From Emydura subglobosa (lineage: Eukaryota > Chordata > Testudines > Chelidae): DNA of 64,000 nucleotides. Location: the NCBI GenBank assembly GCA_007922225.1, contig ML679974.1, positions 2,965,105-3,029,104 of the forward strand, read 5' to 3'. The position numbers were made by a program, and so were the translations under genes. Positions 1 to 12,176 of this stretch are shown here, one piece after another. The notes beneath the pieces are model-generated. The model searched no databases. It saw only the letters and a list, made by a program, of their open reading frames with translations, and was not told the DNA's origin. Numbering within the stretch: the first letter of the stretch is position 1; the number at the start of each line of letters is the position of its first letter.

Positions 1-88
1 GCTCAGGCTTTTGCTTTCTGCCCTGGGCCCCAATGAGTCTAACGCTGGCCCTGCTTGGTGGACCCCCTGAAAACGCTGCACTAAAGGA

Positions 89-900
89 TTGTGGGCTACT
101 CCAGCATCTATTTCAACAACTTCAAAAACTGTTGAGCAAAAGTATCACATCCTTCCTAAGGGATTTGACTATTTTTATACACATCTGTCACTGTCATCTC
201 TTGTAACTGCAGCAAATGATCAATCCAAGCAAGTATTTACAAATCTGCCTCTCAAGAGAAAGATTAAAAAAAATTAGATCTCTTTGGTTATAAAGTGTAT
301 TTTTCGACTTCTGTTCTATTAGAATTGCAAACTATTTAGACATGCTGACCAAATACAATTAAATTCAGTGGGACAATGCAGCAGCTTTTTCTAGCAAGCT
401 ACCCCCTGACCTAATAGAAGACTTTAAATCAATTTTCTCAGAGGATCAGCTCATTGCCAGAAACTTTCTTCAAGCAGCCTTAGACTGTATTGATTTGGGG
501 GCTAGATTAATGGCTACTGATATTGCCAGGAGACACTCCTTGTTTCCTGCCTCACGCTATCTAAGCAGGTACAGAATGTGGTTACAGGATTTACTATTTG
601 ATGGAAACAACCTGTTTAATCCAAAAATGTATGACTCACTGCTCTTTTTGAAAGATTCTTAGGCCACTCACAGATATTTGGGCCTTTATACTTCCAACTT
701 TAAAAGAAAACGGTATAAACCTCCATATATCTCTCAACAGATATCTCAATCATCTACTTCCCATATCAGCTTAGAAAGAGACAAAGGTTCCTGAAGCAGA
801 AAGCGACTTCTTCATTTGTTTCTCAACAATTCCACTCACAGAAACAACAAATTTGATGCTTGGGTTGAGGATTCTCAACCAATCTATGTGGATCTGTACA
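89..900 (+). pseudogene. DIRS ORF1 (gag-like) C-terminal remnant
   Basis: An open piece at 89-277 reads WATPASISTTSKTVEQKY, then PKGFDYFYTHLSLSSLVTAA. About 500 bases on, YRMWLQDLLFDGNNLF and LLFLKDS correspond to the stretch in the younger copy that reads [25 protein letters not shown] and LHGLKDLRA (about 37490-37630). The reading frame is interrupted repeatedly, so no full product is possible. The function of ORF1 in DIRS elements is presumed gag-like RNA binding; nothing here shows activity. Confidence 0.65.
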
Positions 901-1211
901 TTTCCATCCACTTTTTGGTTCCCACCTCTCTTTCTTCAGGGATAACAAGAGACTCTTGCAGCTGATTCAACAGTGGTATGCCCTACAATTCCATAGCATA
1001 CCTCCCCTCATCCACCTTCTCCATCCCTTTTCAGGAACCGGTCTCACGTGAGTCTCATGCACCAAGAAATACAATCTGTTTTGGAGTTGGGTACCATAAA
1101 GCCAGTGCTCACTCACGAACATTTATAAGAACTTGTTTGAAACTTTTAGGTCACAATGGCCTCTTGCATGCAGGTAATACCTTTTGCCAGATTGAGTCTG
1201 AAATCTTTTAA

Positions 1212-1700
1212 ATGTTGGATCAGATCAGTTCAACATCCAAGCATTCACAGCACGATCCGTCAGTCAATTCTCTTGTCCTTTCATTGGTGGTCAGAGTTAG
1301 ACAATGTTTGTCAAGGAAGGTCCTTCTCTCCAATATCTCCCACCCACACTTTAGTCACAGACACATCCAAAAGCAGCTGGGAAACACATGTACATCCAGT
1401 CCAGACTCATGGCCTATGGACCTCTGATGATCTGTCAGCTCACACTATACATGCTGGAGCTGAGAGCTCTTTGCTTCACTTGCAAATCATTCTTAACACT
1501 GTTGAGCAATCGTACAGATTTTAACACGAAACGTCACAGCAATTTATTACATAGACAGGAAGGAGCAAAATGAAATCTTCCTCTATCAAGAAGCTTTTTT
1601 ACTTGGGGATTAGTCCATCAATAACTATGTACATCTCATGGTGGCACATCTCCCAGGGAAATGGAATACTCTGGTAAATGAACTAAGCAGGAATAATTGT
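1212..1700 (+). pseudogene. DIRS RNase H domain remnant
   Basis: The frame that includes 1156-1524 reads LLSFHWWSELDNVCQGRSF, then TLVTDTSKSSWETHVHP and HGLWTSDDLS. The WW dipeptide, the VCQG block and the TDxS...W motif with its first catalytic Asp are the usual signature of the DIRS RNase H. The younger copies keep the better form SVLASLNWW... LISDASDVGWGAH. It sits directly downstream of the RT deletion. Stops on both sides. Confidence 0.65.
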
Positions 1701-1989
1701 TTCTGTAATGAATGATCTCTGAAGGAGTTAGTGCTGACAGACATTGTCTGAACATGGTGATTTCTGAAAATAGGTCTCTTGGCGTCAGACAACAAAAAAT
1801 GCCTGCTGTTTTTTCGAGGGTGTCAGAGTCAAGGTGCTTTTAGCAGGGATATTTCTAATCTTCTTGTCATGTCACTTGATCTATTTGTTTCTCCTCTTTC
1901 CTCTAGTTCTGAGGATTCTAAGGAAAGTGAGGCTGGACAGAACTCAGATGAACTTTGATCTCAAGATGGCCTTCTCCGTTTTGATATCC

Positions 1990-3095
1990 AGATATAATAC
2001 ATCTCTCAAGTTACTGGTCCATAACTCTTCCATTTCTACCAGACATAATCTGTCAGGACACATACTCCATCCAGACCCAATGTCTCCTCATCTCAAGGGC
2101 TGGAGACTCTGTGGTTAACATAATTAGATAAAGAATATTCTGATGAAGTCCAGGGGATGATCATGGAAAGTAGAAAACTTTTGACTAGGAAAATGTATGT
2201 AGCTAAATGGAAACATTTTTCTCAATGGATGCAGTCCAAATAAGCTGATCCCCTACGGGCATCTGTTCCATTGATCCTTGACTATTTTCTATTGCTGAAA
2301 TAGTCAGGAATTTCACTCAATCAAAGTTCATCTTCTCTGATCTCAGTTTTTCATCCTCCTATTCAAGGGTCTTTGGTGTTTTCTCATATAACTCTCAAAA
2401 ATTCTTAAGGGCTTATCACACAAATTTGGCTGATAAGAGAAATACCACCTTCTTGGAACTTCAGTCCTTTATTCATTCATGAAGCCCACATTTGAATCTC
2501 TAGCATCTTGCTCCTTCCACCATTTATCAGTTAAAGTGGAATTTCTGTTGACAATCACTTCTGCACATGAGAGTGAGATCTAGACACCCCTTCTAAACCA
2601 CCCTATGCAATATTCCATGCAAACAAGGTGACTATGAAACCTCACACTTGGTTTATCCCTGAGTTTGTCTCAGACTTTTGTATTAATCAAAACCTCATTC
2701 ATTCCCAGACAAGGCAAAGTTACAACTCTACATGTCAGAATGGCCCTATTGAACTCTCTTTTAGTAGAATGAGACTGTTCAGAAAACCTTTTAGACTCTT
2801 TATAGCATGTGGCAATGGCTGAGAAGTTTGACAGATCTCCTCTCAGATTATCCATATGGATTGTGGACTGAATCACTATTTCTCACATCATCAGTAAGTT
2901 ACAGCTACCAGGTCAGGTGACTTCTTCTTCCCCTAGGGCCCAAACTCCCTCTGGAACTCTGCTGAAGCATGCTGCAATCATTGAAATTTTTAGAGCAGTG
3001 ATGTGATCCTCAGTACATGCATTTATCAACCATTATTTTCTAGTGTCAGTATCTACAGCAGATGCTCAACTTAAGGAGCAGTTCTGCAGTGCATG
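1990..3095 (+). pseudogene. DIRS tyrosine recombinase remnant
   Basis: Fragments line up with the recombinase of the younger copies. KPTFESLASCSFHHLSVKVE and LTITSAHESEI (about 2478-2580) match FEPMASCPLLILSWKVAS and AITSGRKVSEI, with the box I Arg replaced here by His or lost. KPHTWFIPEFVSDFCINQN (from about 2637) matches RPHPAFLPKVVSQFHDNQ. Near 2975-3040, EIFRAV, then SSVHAFINHYFLV, match DICKAATWSSMHTFASHYAIV, so the nucleophile Tyr (3034-3036) is kept. I could not find the HxxR motif. Several stops make it inactive. Confidence 0.65.
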
Positions 3096-3102
3096 TTCAG
3101 AT

Positions 3103-3726
3103 TTATTTATTTTATTTAGCATTTGCATATTTGCCAAAACAAACAATAGCATTCTTAGCGGCCAAGTGGAGCTCTTGGAGCCCACAGCTGAATTTGGTTA
3201 GCAGTCACTCCTCAACAATATGTATCATTATTTTTATCAGCACTGCAGTTGCAGCTTGGATTGTCTCAAAGACCCCAACGATGCTGGTTGGTTGCACTGA
3301 GACCTTGCCCAGTCTAGAATCAGTTAAGAAGGACCCATGACAACATGGCAGGTTGAAGCCAGGTGGGCGAGCAGTAGGGTCAGAGATGATGAACTGATTG
3401 GTGGTTGATGGAAAAAAAAGCCTTCCTGCCACAGGGACTACACAGTCACATCCTATTTTGGCAGCCTCAGCCAGAGTGGGTGTCATGATGAAAGACTTGT
3501 ATGTAGCTGGTGAGCTAAACACATAGTTGAATAAGGGCAAGTTTGGATTGGCATGTACCTTCTCAAGCAGCTTGCCAGCTGCAATCTCCCTCCTGATGTA
3601 AGGGGGAGCAATAAGGCTCAGAACTGGAAACCATGGAAGATGAGTCAGTTGGAGTGTTCCTGTGATGATGAGCAAATGGTCCCAAATGTATCTTACAAAA
3701 TGTAAACTGGCTTTGTGTACTTTCAA
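3103..3726 (-). pseudogene. LINE ORF2 C-terminal end with 3' tail
   Basis: The minus-strand frame at 3726-3205 includes IAPPYIRREIA, TLAEAAKIGC, DPTARPPGFNLP and MIHIVEE. Downstream, after one stop, LLTKFSCGLQELH and AIVCFGKYA follow. This is the layout of the extreme C-terminus of a class of LINE polyproteins where a PPGF(D/N)LPRR block precedes a Cys-rich DCGE...HIVEECPL motif and the end of the protein; here the Cys region is degraded. The frame is followed by an A/T-rich tail (ATAAAATAAATAAAT on the minus strand, near 3103-3120), the 3' end. It abuts the old DIRS recombinase end, so one inserted at the other's edge. The exact clade is not clear to me. Confidence 0.6.
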
Positions 3727-6136
3727 ATTTCAGCCTTGTGCTTTTTAAGCATTAAGGAAGCAGTTCCTTGAAAGGTTATTCCGCTTTCCATCCAAGACTT
3801 TTTTTAAACTTTAATTTCAGTGCACATATATTGTTTGATTTCTGAAGATGGCAAAAACCTCTAAATCCCTCTTGATTATCTGAGTTTGTCCCTTACCAGT
3901 GATGTTCATTTGTAAGGGAAAAACTGTATGAAATTACATTTTTGAAGGTGCTTCACCTGATGAACTTACTGATAAAATTAGAGTTTATTCAGCCATAGTT
4001 AGTGCAGTAATGGCAGCTTATTCAGTTCATAGTCTCTTAATATGTTAAGGGTGCTCTTGAAATTGTTAAAATACTACTTGGATGATTCTTCGAAGAGTGA
4101 TGCTGAATTCATCCTACCCATGATGATAAAGGTGTTGTTTTAACTTACTTCAGGATGTGATTGTGCTGAAGTCTTAATTCAGATGCTTGTTGTGTTGTAC
4201 ACTTCGTAAATCATATTAAAGCAGGGCTGAATTCCGCCACATTTTCTCCCATTGAACAGTACTTGGTTTCACAAGTAGGTTGGCAGGATCTGGCTCATAG
4301 TCAGCAATGCCAGTTAATTAATATTAATATCTGCTATCTACTAAACACCAATTTTTCAGTGTTGCAAGAAGGCAGTCGTTAATACAGTAGAATCTCTCTA
4401 AGCTGCCCTCAAACTGGCAGTCTCTCCGCATGGGGCTGAGTGTCATAATTGCAGAGTTTTAAAAATCTAATAGTTGAATGCTGTAGTAAGGTCTCATGAT
4501 GATACTAAGACTTGATTATTTTCACAAAGTACTGTAGCTTATTTTTACTAGTACATCATAAACCAGCCTATTAAGTCTAAACTGTCGTCATTGGAATAAA
4601 TGAACAAAGCACCTTTTCTAACGCATTGTCCTTGCACTTTTATTTTGTTTTCACTGACTTGCTAATGAGTCTGAGTTGTTAATATCAGTTACCAAGAGGC
4701 AGAAACATTTAGAGAGTATTTTGTCTGTCTGTGTCTGCAGATTTGGTGCACACTCCTGCATCACACTGCTCTTCTAACAGTTTTAGTAGTACAAAAGAAA
4801 GTTCTTTTTCTAGTTTTGTCTACACAAATTCCACTTGTGGTGCACTTGCAAGATCAGATTCTTATGGCCAACATTACCTGTTGGAATCTATGTGATTAAC
4901 ATATCTCAAAGATCCACAGTTGCTGTAGGGAAAGTAACCATTCTTCCTCTGGAATTAATGGAATAGTTGTGAATTTGATTAATGATGTGGGCAAACTTCA
5001 CAGTCAGTGAAGCAAGTATTACCTCCATCATTTCATATGACCATTTCTTATAGCTCCCAACACTCTTTCTTGGTTGAACTGCAGTCAGCTAGCTCTCATC
5101 CAGCCCTAGTGTTGGGTAGACAATGGGAAAATTATTGACTGAGCGGTCTATGACTAATGAAAAATATGTGGAGTCATCAGCATCTTGATAGCACTGCTAC
5201 CCAAACAAACTATCTCCTAGCTGCTTAACATACACATTGAACAGGAGGAGTGACAATAGAACCTTTAGTATACCCTAGATGAGAGAACCCTTTGGTCAGC
5301 TTAGCAATCAACCAGTACTAGTTTGTTCCTCAGAAAGAAGAACTCAAGTGTTGTTTCATCTGTCTGCTGGTGTCCATAGGTGAGTCCTATTTTGTGGACA
5401 AAGTTATCAGAGATTGATGTATCTGTATCAGTATAAGCATTTCATCTTTGTCCATCACTGGACATATGTAGCCCTTCACGTATTATTTTGCATAGGTACC
5501 AGACAAAACTTAAGACATAGGTCTGATTTAAAAACCAATATAACTATGAAGAGTTTTAAGAAAAATAATGAAGAAAGGTGAGATGAAAACCGAACAAGTT
5601 GAAAGTAGAGAGAAAAGTTGCTGACAACTTTCTCATCCTAGAATAAAATGCACAGTAGAAATTCTAAGCCAATTAGTTTAGCTTCATTGAAAGCCCAGAT
5701 GACCTGCTGACATCATCTGCTTTCAATGCTTTTAATAAACAGTGGGCAGATTTATTGTATTGATTAAACCCATGAGTATTTCTCTTGCTGGATTTCTGGA
5801 GGGATATTAAATTCAATATCCCTGCAAAAATTATCTTATTTAACCCTCCTCCCCTAATTTGTTTAATTTATTCAAAATTATTAATAAAAAGATCAGCAGT
5901 AATAGGGTGCAGTGTGGATTGTGTTCCCTGAAGTTCTACATGTATCACTTAGCTTCCTCAGTTTTGCAACAATTGTCATATAGTAAACATAACAGTTGCT
6001 GTTGATCACTTCAGAAATATTAGTGCTGCAGTATAAAGTGGAAGTCAAAGTGGAGAGAAACTCAGGTCAAATTATACCAATAACTGGCATTGCATCATTT
6101 CTTAAACCCACATTAAATGATAATATCACAATTATA
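3727..6136. other. Intron without a recognised gene
   Basis: A/T-rich sequence with no supported coding exon. The part at about 5060-5480, including TTGAACAGGAGGAGTGACAA, resembles on the minus strand the RT coding stretch of CR1/L2-like LINEs, but it is too decayed for a firm call. Nothing else stands out. Confidence 0.5.
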
Positions 6137-6257
6137 GGACTAGATTGTGCAGCCCTTAATCAGATTGGTAAGCATTTTCTTCCATGAATAATTCCATTGT
6201 GAATTCTTATGGCAGTATGTGCTCAGCTGTGTGATTAATGGCTGCACAATTTAGTCC
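6137..6257. repeat. Inverted repeat with 26-bp arms (possible old MITE)
   Basis: The left arm begins GGACTAGATTGTGCAGCC (6137 on) and runs to TTAATCA. The right arm, read on the minus strand from 6257, is GGACTAAATTGTGCAGCC followed by ATTAATCA. About 24 of 26 positions match and roughly 70 bases separate the arms. Both sides are flanked by ATA, which could be a short target duplication. No known family recognised. Confidence 0.6.
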
Positions 6258-6799
6258 ATAGTGATTCGTATTGACCTGTATTAGTGGCATTTGCAAACCT
6301 AGTAAGAAATAACTCTTAAACGTCGGACTGACATTTAAAATAGGCTTAATTGTACTATAATGAAAATATGAGGGTCATCATTGGGGCAGTAGATTTAACT
6401 TATTTTCTTCATGCTTTATTTGGTAAAAAAGTATTCTGGGTGTGATCCAGGCATGCAGTTTTTACATTGGCATGCCTGTTTGTTGGCAGTGTTCCCTATA
6501 AGCTTGGCTTTGGCTGGAAATTATCATGTGCTCCTTGTTGAGAACTCTATTTCCTTGGGATGCATGTTGTTCAATTTTATATTCTAACTTATTCTGCATA
6601 TTTTACATGTTTTCACCTCTAATAAGCGCCATGTTTTTACATTTGGAGAGGCCAGCCCAACTGTGTATTAAGTACAATTGGGTATATGGTATCACACACC
6701 ATTGCTGTAATAAACAAAGTATTTCACTAAGTAAGGGGTTGTAACTTCATAAACTTATTTTGCTGTTCCCCCTTCCTCTGTACATTTAAATCATCTGCC
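6258..6799. other. Intron, nothing recognised
   Basis: A/T-rich with only short anonymous open frames; no repeat I can name. Confidence 0.5.
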
Positions 6800-8052
6800 C
6801 TCTAGCTCAATGCTTCCTAAACTGTGAAGCATGGCTTCCTCAGAAAGCTGTGAAGGGTTCATGGGTGAGCCCCAAGTGTATGGGGAAAAAAATTAATCAA
6901 TGTGCCTATTTTAGTTTTTTCTAATGAAGAGACTATTAAATAAGGTTAGCTGTAGCTGGGCTTCAGTTGCACCCACAAAAATCAGGCCTGAATGTGCACT
7001 GCTGTTTATGCATCTCATGTGGCTGGGAGCAGGGCCAGAACCAGGGTCCCATTCTGTTTGCCTAAAGCCATGGGAGCTTCCTGATGGAAAGCCTTAAAAC
7101 TGCAGGGAGAGGTAAGGATCGTGGGGTTGGGAGTGAAAGTGATAAAAATTAAAAAACAAATATTAACTTGTTTGTGTGTTATTTCCATTCTGATGAATAT
7201 TTTCCTGCAGTTGAACATGAATCTCCAGATACCAATTGGATTCAGAATATGTTCTCAGTAAGAGTTTATTCCATTTCAACCTTAAGTATTTTGGCTCTTG
7301 GTCTTCAGCACATGATCATTTGACAATTCTAAGTGTTTAAATCCAACAAACCAGGAATTCTGGATTTCTGTTAAAGAAGAATATGAAGAACTCAGAGATG
7401 AAGCTATAAAAGTGCTGCTTTCAAACATTGAGAATGATTTACGTCTGGTGCTATCAGAGATTCCACCAATCTATGCAGTTCAAAGCCTGCCCATACTTCT
7501 CACTAAAATCTTAGGGTATGTCTATACTGACAGCGGCAAAGTCGCCGTCGCCAGATCGATCTTTCTGGATCGATTCAGTGGTCAGTGTAGACCCATTCAA
7601 TCGATTAGGAAGTCAACTGAGTAAAACCACCTCCTCAAGTAGCGTAGCGCTGTGTCGACGGGAACTGGCGCAGTGCAGTGAAGACGGTGCGCAGAAGGGA
7701 AGCACAGCAGTTGATGGGAGTTACGCAAGCTACTCTGCATAATTTGCGTAACTCCCGTCGACTGCCACCAAATCTCCAGGTAAGTGTAGACCAGAGCTTA
7801 GTATCTGAACATCCAAAAATCCATATTTTCACATTATAACTTAAAAAACCTAGATTATGTAATTAAACCGTATATGTAATTATATAATTTGATCTAAAGT
7901 CACAAAAATGTCCAAACTCTGCTGTCCCTCTTTGAATCTAGTGTCCTGAGTTGATTAAAAAGAAAGATATTTGCTTGTGGGGAACCACCCAGTTTTAAAA
8001 TATCTGTAAGGGAGCTGCAATTTTAAAAAGCTTGGGAACCACCGCTCTAGCT
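6800..8052. mobile_element. Non-autonomous hAT (Charlie-like) transposon with exact 8-bp target duplication
   Basis: CTCTAGCT occurs at 6800-6807 and again at 8045-8052. The element between begins CAATGCTTCCTAAACT and, read from its other end, begins CGGTGGTTCCCAAGCT. Both are decayed forms of the CAGTGGTTCCCAAACT type of hAT terminus. An 8-bp duplication is the mark of hAT integration. No transposase is encoded. A second transposon (7511-7800) lies inside it, so the hAT element is the older of the two. Confidence 0.75.
7511..7800. mobile_element. Harbinger-like MITE nested in the hAT element, TTA duplication
   Basis: It starts GGGTATGTCTATACTG right after TTA (7511-7513) and ends AAGTGTAGACCAGAGC before TTA (7798-7800). 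The TIR-like ends and the 3-bp TTA duplication point to the PIF/Harbinger superfamily. A related copy lies at 50270-50570. Both share the CGGCAAA start block, the GATC-rich palindromic part and a GTCGACTGCC block near the right end. Confidence 0.7.
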
Positions 8053-11000
8053 CTATTTCCAGTTGGCTTGATAGAGTAGTCTTATTTAACGTTAATTTTA
8101 ATAATGTGATATTATACCGTTGAGGGTTCAGCTCTGGCAACTACCGTCTCAAGTTCAAAAGAGTTATCTCTACCTGTTTTAGATTTAGAGCTCATGGAAA
8201 CACATGAAAATCAAGGAAAATAGCACATACAATCACAAGGACAAGATCTAAGATCTTTTATCAATTTTATTAAAATTATGAATGTCACAGTGTATGCAAA
8301 TTCTAAATATATCCATGCAAATATTATAACTACAGTCATATTCACATCCTCCTAGATAGTGTTAGGGTCTGATAGGTCTCTTATGGGATAATCATCGTGG
8401 AGGGATGGTTTCTGCTGGAATTTTCCCGTAGGAAGCTTAATTTTCCCACTCTGGGCACCCCCTTTTTATGATGTGATTCTGCCTATACCTACATTCTGCA
8501 CATGTATATGAAAGTGTCAGCCCTCTTTTTCCTTATTGATCTTATATTCCCATGAAACTTAAGGTACCCCGTTTCCTATAGGTTGTGTAGATTCCTTTTA
8601 TTCTCATTAGCGTTGACGCACAATCTGTATCATGTGGTTAAGACACATGTTAGAGACAGATATGCCTCTGCAACATCTTTGTGGTTTAAAATTAATCTTC
8701 CAGCTAATTTTTCGCAATATTGTACCTTTTCCCATAATCTTAGGGCATCGGCTTATTTTTCGGTCACTTACTTATGTCAATATTTCTTATCTCCAAGGCC
8801 TAAAATAGCTAAGCTAAAATCTTGCCTACAGTTCTTGTGTTTCAGCCTTCCTATTTAGCTATCTAATACATAATTATTCCTTCTAATTACTGATCATTCT
8901 TATGCTTCTATAATACTACAACTTAACTCTATTTAACATACAGTGGTTATATATGACATAACACATTAATTAATCATAATGTCACACAATAAATGAATAA
9001 TAAACCAAAATTGTTGGTTATAATGGGGAACACAAACCTCAAGGTTGGCTAAAATGTAGTGAAAGAACATGAACCTTAATATCATGTAGTTATCGTGGGA
9101 CTGCCAATTGTTTGTAATTTGATCATGCTTTGCAGTTGAACTCTGTTTAGGGATGAGAAGGGAAGGATAGAGAAAGAGGAGCAGTTTCCTTGATTGTACG
9201 TGGCTTAATAGCTCATAGACTTTCTTGCTTCTCTGTTGGACTAAAGTGCTTCCTTTATGGCTGTTGGGAGAGTCGGGGAAAAGGGGGGCGGGGACGTATA
9301 TGCAGTGGTTACATCTGGCCACCCTGAGTAGGTGCTTGGTTACTGGGTGTATCTATACTTGTGTATTGGTCATCGTGTTGGCCATAAAGGAAATGTTCTG
9401 ATTTCTTTTTCCCGCTCTTATTCCAGGGTCCTTGGTTGAATGCTATAATCATTGCCTTTATTCCTTTTGTACAGGATACTGAGCCACAGATGACTCTGTT
9501 AGCTATGGGCTGGAAGGCACAGTTAGGGCACACAAGTCACTAATTTCCTGTACTGTATATTGTCTTTAGGTTTCCTTTTCTGTATACTGATACCTCACAA
9601 TTTTTAAACGTACCTTTTTTTTTTTTTTTTTTAAATTAAATAGGTAACCCTTTTGAGGGGGTCTGAGGCCTCCAACTGTGGTACAGTTTGTTCAGCAAAT
9701 TGGCTATCCTTCTGCAACAAACTAGAGAAAAGCCAACCATTAGGAGCTGAAGGGTGCTTACGTTTAGGAAGGTCCAAGCTTTCAGAACAAGAAATGGCCT
9801 ACTTGTACAATGATATATTTAATTGACTGGTTATGTGGCCTATAGGATAACCCAGATTGGCGTATTGTGTTGTTACTCTGGGTTCATTTGTTTATGATTG
9901 AGGAGGATGAATTAAGATAGCATTTTCCTAAACTTAAACTTTGGACCTGCCTTCAGAGATAATTTAATACATTAAAGTTGTGGATGATCAAATCAATTTT
10001 CCTGTAAATTGTTTTGTCTTTAGCCAACTAATGCTTATTTAGTTTTCTGCAATGAATCTGATCAGTAAGACCTCTGTTTTCCCACCACAAAATTGTAATA
10101 ATTTTTAGAGGAAAACATTTTTTAAAAGATCCCAATATTTTTGCTTTTCTTTGTATTAGAAATTAAATGTTGAATCTGGAAGTTGACTATTACCAAGAGA
10201 CATATTGATCAGTAAGTGCAATACATAGTCATTGCTTTATATTGTATTTTTCTGGATGGTTCACACAAAAGTTACTTACGCTCTCATAATTGCAGTTTTT
10301 TCTTTTTCTTCTAATTTGGCTTGACTCCTTTGCAAGCCAAACCATGTTTAAAATCATTTAGCAAAACTTTCAGCCACTTATAACTTATATAATTGTACAT
10401 TTAAAAGAAGTTCCCTAGATGCATAATTGTGGTAGCCAAAACGTTTGGAATACTATTTTAACTCTAAACAAAGATCAGTATACAATTTATTATTTCTTCA
10501 TGGCACACACAGAATAAAAAGCTGCTGCAATTTTACTGGCTGTTTCCAGCTCTTTTATCCCACCTTATTTTAACAAACTAGAATGCAGTATCAAAAATAG
10601 GATTCATTTATAAATTTGGTGCTTCTAATATAAGTCTCTATAACTTCCAATAAAGCTGAAGTGGTTTCTTCACATAGATTGACTGAAGATTAAAACTGCA
10701 CAGCACCATTTTGATTGACATCCCAATTTGAAACTGCATGGCTGTTCAGTATGTAAATGAGAATGAACAGAAAGGGAAAAATTGTGACACAATGAATCAT
10801 GTTTGTAATTTGTGGAAAATGTATTTCTGACCCATTCTTCCATTGTATTGTATTTGACCAGTATTTTTTAATTTAAAATGCAGGGACAGACTACAAATAA
10901 TTAAAATGTAATACATAAGAGAATTTATTTAGCTTCATTTGGCAAACTTTTAGTATATGATATAAGAAAATTAAACCCAAAATGACCAACTTAGTTGTGT

Positions 11001-12098
11001 GAGAGAAACTAAAATCAAGTAAGAGGGATGTCTGTATGTGGAAAGTAAAGGTGTTGGAATCCTTAGAGAAAAGGGTTTTATGTGGACACCATATTGTGGT
11101 AGATTTGTTCCATTATTTTCCTCTGGTAAAATTGATCCACTCCCTGAATCAGTGAAGCTAATCCCTTAGACTAATGTGGACGGTTCTGACAATGATCCTT
11201 AGTATGATGGCTGTCTTTATGACTCTTAATATCTGGATGTTGGTTTTCTTGCTCTTGCAAGTGGCACCAACAACATACATATCGATAAGGACATTGAGAT
11301 GTCATTCAAGATACTGAAATAAGACATCTGTGTTATGGCTTGAAGGGAAATAAATGTTTTGCCAAGTTTATGTCATTCTTTTATATGGGATCAAAAATAG
11401 TCAAATTTTGGAAATGGCATATCTAGTTTTTGCAATTATTTATCTGATACTGGATTTCATCGACCATTCTGAGGTCCATTAAGAACAGTTTCAGGTCTTA
11501 TTTCATGGAAGGCAAGTAGAAGTCTTCTATAATACAATCCCAGTGCGATAATTTTTCAGTTTTTTTCCTGCTATAACTGTAAAACAGCATTTATTGGAAG
11601 TAAAAGGGGATTATCCATTGTGTGGACTGTGCTTATCCCTCTCTCCAGTAAAAAGAACATTATCACTGTAGTTGTGTCTCTTTGCTGTATCTTCTCTCCA
11701 AGGGGTGAAACATGATTCTGAAGTTTTCAGTTTTAGTTATCAACATTCACTTGCAGTGTTCAGTGCTTAGATTAGAGAATGGGAGTTGTAAAAAACACTA
11801 ATTTCAGTCTGTTGTACTTCCCATTTACATGTAGGCTTCCCATTTACTACCTCAAATGCCAAGTTCAACAAATATTGCTTGAAAAAAAATGTACATGTTC
11901 TAAACAGATGAGATAGATAGGTAGCTGGTGAGCTGTGACAACTGCTTACTGTGCAAAACCTGCTCATTTCCCTTAGCTGCTCCTCCCCCTTTGTTTCTCC
12001 TCCTGCCTTCTGTTTGTTTTACATGACTTTTGCATTTTATCATAAACCAAGATTGTAAACTCCTTTCAGGTCTGACCTGTTTTTTTACTTAACATCTT
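8053..12098. other. Intron without a recognised gene
   Basis: About 4 kb of A/T-rich DNA. The part at 8340-9540 has more balanced composition and may be an unrecognised repeat, but it has no termini or motif I can name. A poly-T run of about 20 lies at 9613-9632. No exon is supported. Confidence 0.45.
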
Positions 12099-12176
12099 TA
12101 CAGTGCTGTGACACTGGGCCTTGATCCCTGATGGGGGGCCCTCCAGACACAGTAATGCAAACAACAATAATAAAAT
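12099..12176 (-). repeat. Ancient amniote SINE/LINE 3' end (MIR/L3-like)
   Basis: CAGTGCTGTGACACTGGGCC, then GGGGGCCCTCCAGACACAG and an AACAATAATAA tail, match a common dispersed amniote repeat whose plus form reads TTATTATTTGTATTAC...CCATTGTGCTAGG. Related copies are at 32295-32400, 58690-58800 and 59005-59085. Confidence 0.5.

Larger units (their letters stand above)
1..3103 (+). mobile_element. Old DIRS-like retrotransposon, left part cut by window edge
   Basis: Translated fragments occur in DIRS order: ORF1 C-terminus (before about 900), a remnant of the RT N-terminus (about 1040-1110), RNase H (about 1212-1700) and tyrosine recombinase (about 1990-3095). The ORF1 piece WATPASISTTSKTVEQKY followed by PKGFDYFYTH parallels AEKKYYVPAEGFEFLFTH in the younger copy at 34064-41134. 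Many stops and frameshifts show age. The RT catalytic core is missing: sequence passes from the RT start (HQEIQSVLELGTI, near 1060) almost directly to the RNase H region. It ends at the tail of a LINE near 3103. Same orientation as SNX29. Confidence 0.75.

Noticed and set aside
5060..5480. LINE RT fragment on the minus strand
   Set aside because: A few phrases recall CR1/L2-like coding DNA but no frame or catalytic motif can be followed.
9309..9533. Minus-strand 74-codon frame with CPNC start
   Set aside because: No second motif, no initiation context and no repeat or gene match that I can support.
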